A DNA stretch of 64,000 nt from NCBI GenBank assembly GCA_905250025.1, contig CAJNOJ010000012.1:558001-622000 (forward strand). The letters run 5' to 3'. Positions within the stretch are counted from its first letter, which is position 1. Every line of letters begins with the position of its first letter. The notes beneath the pieces were generated by a model. The model saw nothing but the letters and a program-made list of their open reading frames with translations, was not told the DNA's origin and did no database searches. Made by a program: the position numbers and the translations under genes. Positions 57,422-64,000 of the stretch are shown here, in pieces. This DNA is from Adineta ricciae (lineage: Eukaryota > Rotifera > Eurotatoria > Adinetida > Adinetidae).

Positions 57422-57818
57422 CATTCTTTCTTTCTTGATCATCGTAGTGCGCACGCGTTATTTTTCTCTTTACCACACTCAGTGTAAAGATCTCGAAGAG
57501 CGAATATTTTTTATATTCTTTTTGTCTCCACAACAGTTTACATCCATAGACAAACAATAAAAGACACTTATAGATATTCCTGTATGGATAGAGATTCAGA
57601 TGTTACAAAAATAGCACATGGCACAGCACAAGAGGTTTTTTTCTCTGTGTGTAAGGAATAAAACAGTCAGATCGGCGGATTTTTCCATCTTTTCTGTTCG
57701 GTTTTTAACATACGTTCTGTGTGACGGATAAATCCTGTCGCGTGTTCGACTTCAAGCCTATATATAAACAACACTTAAATTTACTCACATTCAATATCTA
57801 AGATCAAAGAACGCAAAA

Positions 57819-60120
57819 ATGTCGGGTACGAGCAAAGTTTCTCTTTCTACACTACCAGTCGAAGTCGTCTACCGAATACTTGATCGTCTGGACATTATTA
57901 CGATCTTATGTACAGCGCGTAATGTATGTCAACGGCTCAATAAAATCATATCTTCGTATGAAAGATACCAGGTAAGTCTTGTGAAGAAAACAGTTTTATT
58001 TCGTTGAAGTATATGATTATTTTGTTCTTTCTAGACATTTCACACGTTAGATTTTCGAGCATATGTTTTGGATGAGGGACGAGTCAAATATTTGCCTAAT
58101 GCTCTACGAGGGAATCAGGCAGGATGATATTTAGCTTCTGTTTATATAATTCTTGCGTTTGGCTAGGTTCTTACAACAGTGAATCTTGATAATACTCCTA
58201 TCTCTAACAGCGAAACATCCCTTCTGGCTGATGCATTGAAAAACAACACGGTGATCGACATATTCTTCTTACCTTTATTTCATTTATCTATATGCATATT
58301 GCCATTTAGGCGCTCAAGACGTTAATTCTTAGCATGAATGAAATTGGTGATGAAGGTGTAAAGCATTTGGCTAATGCATTGCGAAATAACACAGTATATA
58401 TGTTCATGATATTGGCTACTTTTTTTGTTCACTCCACATGATCTGTTTTAGGCTTTAACCAAACTATACCTTGCCAGCAATAAGATTGGTGAAGTTGGAG
58501 CAGAATACCTAGCTGACATGTTACAGCACAATACAGTAGATCTTGATATTTACATAATAGATCTAGTCAGACACATATTTTGATTTAGGGACTTGTCACG
58601 CTACATCTTAGTTGTAATCAGATTAAAGACAACGGAATAAAACATCTGGCGGATGCGTTACGAGTCAATAAAGTACATTATTCACATCTTATTCATCTAT
58701 GCCTGTATATACTTATAGACGTTGATGCACCTGGATCTAAACGGAAATAAAATAGGAAAGCATGGAGCGAAAAGTTTGGCGGATGCATTACAATGCAATG
58801 AGGTAACTTTCATGCAATTTTTAGGTTCACTATGTACTTGTTTGTATTATATCGCCTCAGAAACTGACAACACTAGATCTGCAAAAGAATTATATTGGAT
58901 GTGAGGGAGCACAACATTTGGCTAATGCATTGCTAAATAATACGGTAGACTTCTTTCATTTATTGCTCTGAAACATATAATTTGTACTTATTCATACCAA
59001 TTAAAGACCTTAGTCGAATTGAACATTAATAACAATCATGTTGGATATCATGGAGCACAATATTTTGCTGGTGTACTACTTCATAGCCCGGTAATGCCCA
59101 TGACATCTTTGACAATCTCAAACGTTTATTCAATCGTCATTTATATTTAGACTCTACGCATATTGCACATTGGTAACAATGAAATCAGATTCGATGGATT
59201 AACAGCTCTAGCTGATATGTTAAGAATTAACAAAGTAATCTCGCTTCTTTTTTTAATGAAATATTTTGTATTTGCTTCTGGGCTCAGACGCTGCATACGT
59301 TAGACATCGGCGGTAACCAGATTTCAGATAAAGAACGACAATACCTCGATGCTGAAGAGGCACGCCGTCTGGACGATGAACAGGCACGCCGTCTGAACGA
59401 TGAACAGGCACGCCGTTTGGAAGATGAACAAGCACGATATATGGGTTCTGTAAAGACACAATATCTGATCATGCCACGAGCACCACGTCTGTATAATGCA
59501 GAAGCGAGATATACGGCTGGCGAAAAGACACAATATCTGATCATGGCACGAGCACCACATCTGGATAATGCACAAGCGAGATATACGGCTGGTGAAAAGA
59601 CACGAGATCCGAACGATGAAGCTGTTCGATACCTAGCTGATGCATTACAAGAAAATTCAGTAATTTTATTTATTTCTCTTTTTATCGATCGTATGTGGTT
59701 ATGTTCTTTGAGACACTCACAACGTTATTCATTCCAAACAATCATATCGGGCGTGTTGGAGCTCGCCATTTGGCTGATTTGTTAAAGAAAAACAGAGTAA
59801 TTAATCATTTCCTATTGATTCACCTCACATATATTTGTTTGTAATGCCTCTATTCAGGCATTGCGTATATTACATCTTCAGGGCAACATCATAAGCCGTG
59901 AAGGAGTACGAGACCTCATCAATGCGCTCAAAAATAATAATGTATACAGTCATTCTATTTTGCTTTGACACCATCCTTTCACTAACATATCTTCATGTAG
60001 ACACTTATCGAACTAGAGCTCGAATTTAGGGAAGTCACCGACAAAATGCCAATTGACCTCGATGAATTGCTCGAACGGAATAAACGACTTGCGAACATCA
60101 ATACCGATAATCGTGAATAA
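57819..60120 (+). CDS. F-box protein with one-exon-per-repeat LRR array, copy B
   Basis: Counterpart of 29605-32237. F-box exon at 57819-57971 followed by 13 LRR exons, three fewer than copy A because the internal three-exon duplication is absent. The GC donor after the first LRR exon is conserved (58119). The long exon near 59288-59659 is about 32 residues longer than in copy A. It has four rather than three 24-bp units encoding EQARRLxD, and two rather than one 72-bp units around KTQYLIMARAP. Stop TAA at 60120. Copy number of both exons and internal repeats is therefore evolving between the copies. Confidence 0.82.
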
Positions 60121-60307
60121 CATATTTGTTTGCAAATATCAATGAACTTTCTAGTTTTTCTTAACGAAATAAGAGATCTGCAAGAAAAGATTTTCTGAAA
60201 GTTGAGCACATCATGAGGACATATGAAGCCAACAGCATCTGATGCTTTTTTTCTAATAAAGATTATCTTCCCTATCATCAACTGCGACACATTTTTTGTT
60301 TCATATC

Positions 60308-61270
60308 ATGTCGAACATCACACTTTTTAGTAACACTTTCTCAGATCTAGTAAATAAAATCAAGTATATTGTTCTACAAACATGTTACATACCATCTGTT
60401 GTCTGTTGTGTATATATACTTTATCATTTACTATCCAATCGTCATTTTCGATCTTCTCTGCACAATCATGTACTTGTAGTTTTAATGACGATTTCTATCG
60501 TTGATTCGCTTCTTAGCCACCCTTTTACGCTTAATTATCTTCGCATTGGACAAGTAACACCGTCGACAAACAGTCTTTGTCTCTTTTGGAATTTGATCAA
60601 TTCAAACTGCAGTTTTGCGACATATTTGACGATGGCATGGGCATCGATTGAACGACACCTGCTTGTATTCTATCCAACGGTATTCACTACTCGTTATCGA
60701 CGAATTCTCTGTCATTACATACCTTTGCTCGTGACAGCTTTTGTTTATCCAATTATGTTTAGTATTACCGTGGTTTTCGTCTATCCCTGCCGAAATGAAT
60801 TCATTATGAGTTCTATCTTTTGTGGATACTCATGTGCGCTAAGAATCCCATCAGTAGCAATGTACGCTCGAATTGCGCATAATTTTATTCCGACATTCAT
60901 CGTAGTCGGTTCGTCTCTGGCTTTGCTCGTACGTGTGATTACGCAAAAACAACGAATACATCGAAATCAGTTCAATTGGCGTCGATATCGTCGGATGATT
61001 GTTCAATTGATGACCATCATTAGTCTCTTCCTCGTTTTGACGACGCCAGTCACCTTGGTCAGCATTATACAATATTGCTGCCTGCCGACATTTGGTGCTG
61101 CGGTGCAAATGCCTTACCTGAGTTTCTTGATCCGATTTCTTAATATTCTCATGCCGTTCGTCTGTCTCAGTTTACTTCCGGAAATCTGGCCAACATTATT
61201 ACCACGCAAAACGCGACGCGGCCGTATTGTTCCAATCCGTACAAAAATGAATAACTTGTCAAGAACGTAG
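60308..61270 (+). CDS. Orphan rhodopsin-like GPCR, copy B
   Basis: 320 residues, counterpart of 32426-33388, ATG at 60308. All seven membrane segments and the ERHLLVF motif are retained. Differences from copy A include N-terminal changes (LLSNTSS to LFSNTFS), KRRIH to KQRIH in the third loop, and several in the C-terminal tail. No stop or frameshift. Confidence 0.85.
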   Translation: MSNITLFSNTFSDLVNKIKYIVLQTCYIPSVVCCVYILYHLLSNRHFRSSLHNHVLVVLMTISIVDSLLSHPFTLNYLRIGQVTPSTNSLCLFWNLINSNCSFATYLTMAWASIERHLLVFYPTVFTTRYRRILCHYIPLLVTAFVYPIMFSITVVFVYPCRNEFIMSSIFCGYSCALRIPSVAMYARIAHNFIPTFIVVGSSLALLVRVITQKQRIHRNQFNWRRYRRMIVQLMTIISLFLVLTTPVTLVSIIQYCCLPTFGAAVQMPYLSFLIRFLNILMPFVCLSLLPEIWPTLLPRKTRRGRIVPIRTKMNNLSRT

Positions 61271-61813
61271 TTTATCCTTTCTCTTAGACTTTTGACTTTA
61301 TACATGCACTTATTGGAAAAATTTGTTTCAAAGTTTACTTCTTATTTTCTCAAACATTTTCTCATTGCTTTCTGTTTCTGCATCTACCAAAAGGTCAAAA
61401 TAGTGACTGATCTTATTCGTTCAAGTTATATTTACTTGCTCCCATAATTATTGAATGAAAATCATCGGAGTAAGGGCGACGTCAATCCGACTAGTTTTAT
61501 CTCGTTATACTATTTCGCTTTTTTTACGATATTCAGTCGCACGCTTGATACGAGAAACAATCGTCGAAGTATTTTGAACATCGGTGACATCTGTTGAGTA
61601 GTTTGAAAAATCTCACCGAGTCAAGTAAGGTATTCAAGATAATAATACTTGTGAATATTAATTGTATTCCGTTGTAGTTCGAAGCGCCATTCTACATGAA
61701 ATGGATTTTGTCATCCACAAATGAATGTTTTTTTCTCCGGTTTGACTCATATTTTGACATTGTGAAATTCATAAAACGTTTTTTCTCTACTACCGACTCC
61801 TCTATTCCAACAA

Positions 61814-63621
61814 ATGGCAACAGACACGACACAATGTTTTAAGTGTAAAAAATATAAAAAAATAACCTATCTTTGCAAAGGTTGCTCAAATGAATTTTGT
61901 CAAACTGATTTGATTGAACATCGACAGTTATTGAACGAACAATTAGATGGTATCATCAATGATTATGATCAATTCCGGCAAACTATTAATCAACATGAGC
62001 GAAACTCTCAAAGTGACTCGTTATTGATGCGACAAATTAATGAATGGGAAAGAAAATCGATGCAGAGAATCCAACAGACGGCAGATATTTGTCGAAAAAC
62101 TGTCCTTGAACAGACGAAAACATTTGTTCATGCTATTGGAAAAAACTTCAGTCAATTGAGCGATCAGATCAAAGAAATGCAGAAAGAAGAAGAATACAAC
62201 GAAATCGATTTAAATGAATTGAGACGAAAATTGAAAGCAATGACAGACGAATTGAACAATCCATCCACCATTTCTCTCCGAGAAGATTCACAGCCGTTTA
62301 TCACTCAAATTTCCGTCGTCGTATCCGAAAGTAAGTTATTATCAATAACTATTGTGAGAACTATGTGCATCAGCATACAAAATAAAATCTTTGCAAAATT
62401 TCGGAATATCGATTCATTAGATAGATTACAATCGTCAGCAAATCGTCGCTCAATTTCAAACATTCAAAGATCGTTGGTCGAACAACCGGGTAAATATCTT
62501 TGTGTTATTTTCTGCATTATGTGTTATAAATATTAAATGAGGTAACATTTCGGTTAACAGTATAATACCTGAAAATCCTTGAACTCACTCAGATTTTATC
62601 AAATTCTATGAATTGAACGTAGCTATTTTGTCAATACTATGCATTTTGAAAGACAGTTGTAGATGGAAAGCATGCGAGATTTGTTGTTGTTTCATCTACC
62701 TGATAAGTTTTAAATATACAATGTGTTTTAGGTTCAAAATTTCGAGCAACTGGCACGGTTGTTGCTGGTGGAAACGGATGTGGAAATCAACTGAATCAAC
62801 TCAGCTGTCCAACAGGGATCAGTATTGACAGAAAGAAAAACATATTTATTGCTGACTCCGGCAATAATCGTGTCGTTGAGTGGAGATGTTGTGCAAGCGT
62901 AGGGGAAATCATTGCGGGCAGAAATGGACGCGGAAAGGGAACAGATCAATTAAAAGGTCCATCAGATGTGATTATCGATGAAACGAATCATTTGATTATT
63001 ATTGCTGATCGACAGAATGGTCGAGTGATTCGATCATCATTAGATCAAAACAGAGAGCATATTCTCATTCATAATATTGATTGCTATAGTGTAACAATGG
63101 ATAAACAAGGATTTCTTTATGTTTCTGATTGGAAGAAGAGTGATGTGACAAGATGGAAATTTGGAGAAAATCACTGTGAATTAGTTGCAAGTGGCGATAG
63201 ATCAATGAGAGAAATTAGTCAACTCGATGGTCCTTCGTTTGTCTTTGTTGACGAAGATGAATCTGTTTACGTATCAGATATACGAAATCATCGTGTGATG
63301 AAATGGAACAAGAATGCTCGCGAAGGAATTGTTGTAGCTGGCGGTAATGGTAATGGAATCAATTTGAATCAATTGTCTTATCCTCGAGGATTGCATATTA
63401 GCTCATGTGGTGAAATCTATGTCACAGACTACGGAAACAATAGAGTAATGCGGTGGCGAGAAGGTGATTTAAGAGGTGAAGTTGTTGTTGGTGGTAATGG
63501 AGAAGGAAATAAATTAAATCAACTTTGTGAACCGGAAGGCTTAGCATTTGATTTAGATGGTAATTTGTACGTCGCCGATGGTGATAATCATCGAATAATG
63601 CGATTCGATAGAATCTTTTGA
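61814..63621 (+). CDS. B-box-like/coiled-coil/NHL-repeat protein, copy B
   Basis: Counterpart of 33961-35749. Exons 61814-62330, 62421-62489 and 62732-63621 have the same lengths as in copy A, giving 491 residues. The zinc site, coiled coil and six NHL repeats are conserved. The last three NHL repeats are nearly identical to copy A. The second and third repeats carry most substitutions (for example SLDRDKERVLI versus SLDQNREHILI), suggesting local diversification of propeller blades. Both copies have intact splice sites. Confidence 0.85.
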
Positions 63622-64000
63622 AGAATTATTTCAGTAAGTTTTCTAAACAGATCAAAATCGAAGAATAAATCTCAAAGTATCGCAAGTGTAGTTTTTTTCT
63701 TCTCTCAAGATATTGATTGTCACTAAAGAATAGATTCTCCTATTCTAATCGATATATCTATCACTGTTTTATGATGATAAGATGTGATAACACAGTTTCA
63801 CAGAAGATCAAATATAAACGGGAGAATATTTCATCGAAAAGTATAACATACAATAAACTAAATGCAATAAATCATCTGATTTCGGCAAATACGTCATTTC
63901 GTAGGCATTGCGAACCATTGTTCTCATTTTGAAGTCGTGAGACTCATCGTGTTGTTGTACATTCTGCCTGTATGACATTACGAAAAGAAAAAGAAGCATG
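63622..64000. other. Block B intergenic region at window end
   Basis: Continues the similarity to 35750-36165, minus a short deletion after 63720. The last about 10 bp may start to diverge from block A, so whether the duplication ends here cannot be decided. Confidence 0.5.

Larger units (their letters stand above)
50531..63990 (+). repeat. Block B of a direct colinear segmental duplication
   Basis: Same gene order and direction as block A (20957-36165), offset 29574 at the left edge and 27853 at the B-box/NHL start. The offset shrinks because block A carries insertions. Homology persists to within about 10 bp of the window end, so the right boundary of the duplication is not visible. Unlike block A, the left edge continues into an intact GPCR. 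Confidence 0.92.

Noticed and set aside
1..64000. tRNA, rRNA, CRISPR or bacterial operon features
   Set aside because: Looked for on both strands by eye; nothing with the expected structure or repeats was seen.

Overview
The window looks like nuclear DNA of a small-genome invertebrate. A bdelloid rotifer (Adineta/Rotaria type) is the best fit, with moderate confidence. The DNA is AT-rich and genes are packed on both strands. Most introns I could reconstruct are only 44-66 bp. The gene content is typical of bdelloids as I know them: orphan rhodopsin-like receptors, B-box/NHL proteins, F-box/LRR proteins, divergent nuclear receptors, and colinear gene blocks on one scaffold. No bacterial operons, CRISPR arrays, rRNA or tRNA genes were recognised.

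Layout. 0-13 kb: gene-poor DNA with two intact divergent nuclear receptors (2044-3472 and 7043-8478, minus strand), a relic of a third (5451-5611), and a fold-back repeat near 10.4-11.2 kb. 13.3-15.5 kb: an orphan GPCR interrupted by an in-frame TAG or a 66-nt intron, and a small Ly6-like secreted/GPI-anchored protein. 15.5-20.96 kb: a two-ORF LINE retrotransposon (CCHC ORF1; endonuclease plus reverse transcriptase ORF2). Each ORF carries a 221-bp exact duplication around a single N, which is almost certainly an assembly artefact. Block A, 20.96-36.17 kb: truncated GPCR 5' end, class I amidotransferase/BPL_N-like protein, FEM-1 homologue, UMP-CMP kinase, F-box/LRR protein, GPCR, B-box/NHL protein. 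36.2-50.5 kb: a unique interval with a defensin-like prepropeptide, a mucin-like protein, a partial P450 ending at a 98-N gap, a DUF3684-like protein, an ERI1-like exonuclease, a broken B-box gene, a GPCR, a degenerate NEK pseudokinase and a second GPCR. Block B, 50.53-64.0 kb: the same genes in the same order and direction as block A, a few percent diverged by eye.

The main structural result is this direct repeat of a colinear block about 28-29.5 kb apart. The copies differ by a MITE-like insertion, a three-exon LRR expansion in A, a coding minisatellite expansion in B, and a possible splice-site loss in the B FEM-1 gene. It could be a real segmental duplication or two haplotypes joined by the scaffolder; the gap with a fold-back at 40.7 kb keeps the second option open. 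No single pathway links the genes. Recurring themes are signalling receptors, E3-ligase adaptors (FEM-1, F-box) and secreted surface or defence proteins. Exon models were read by eye from splice signals and frame continuity and are marked as inference.
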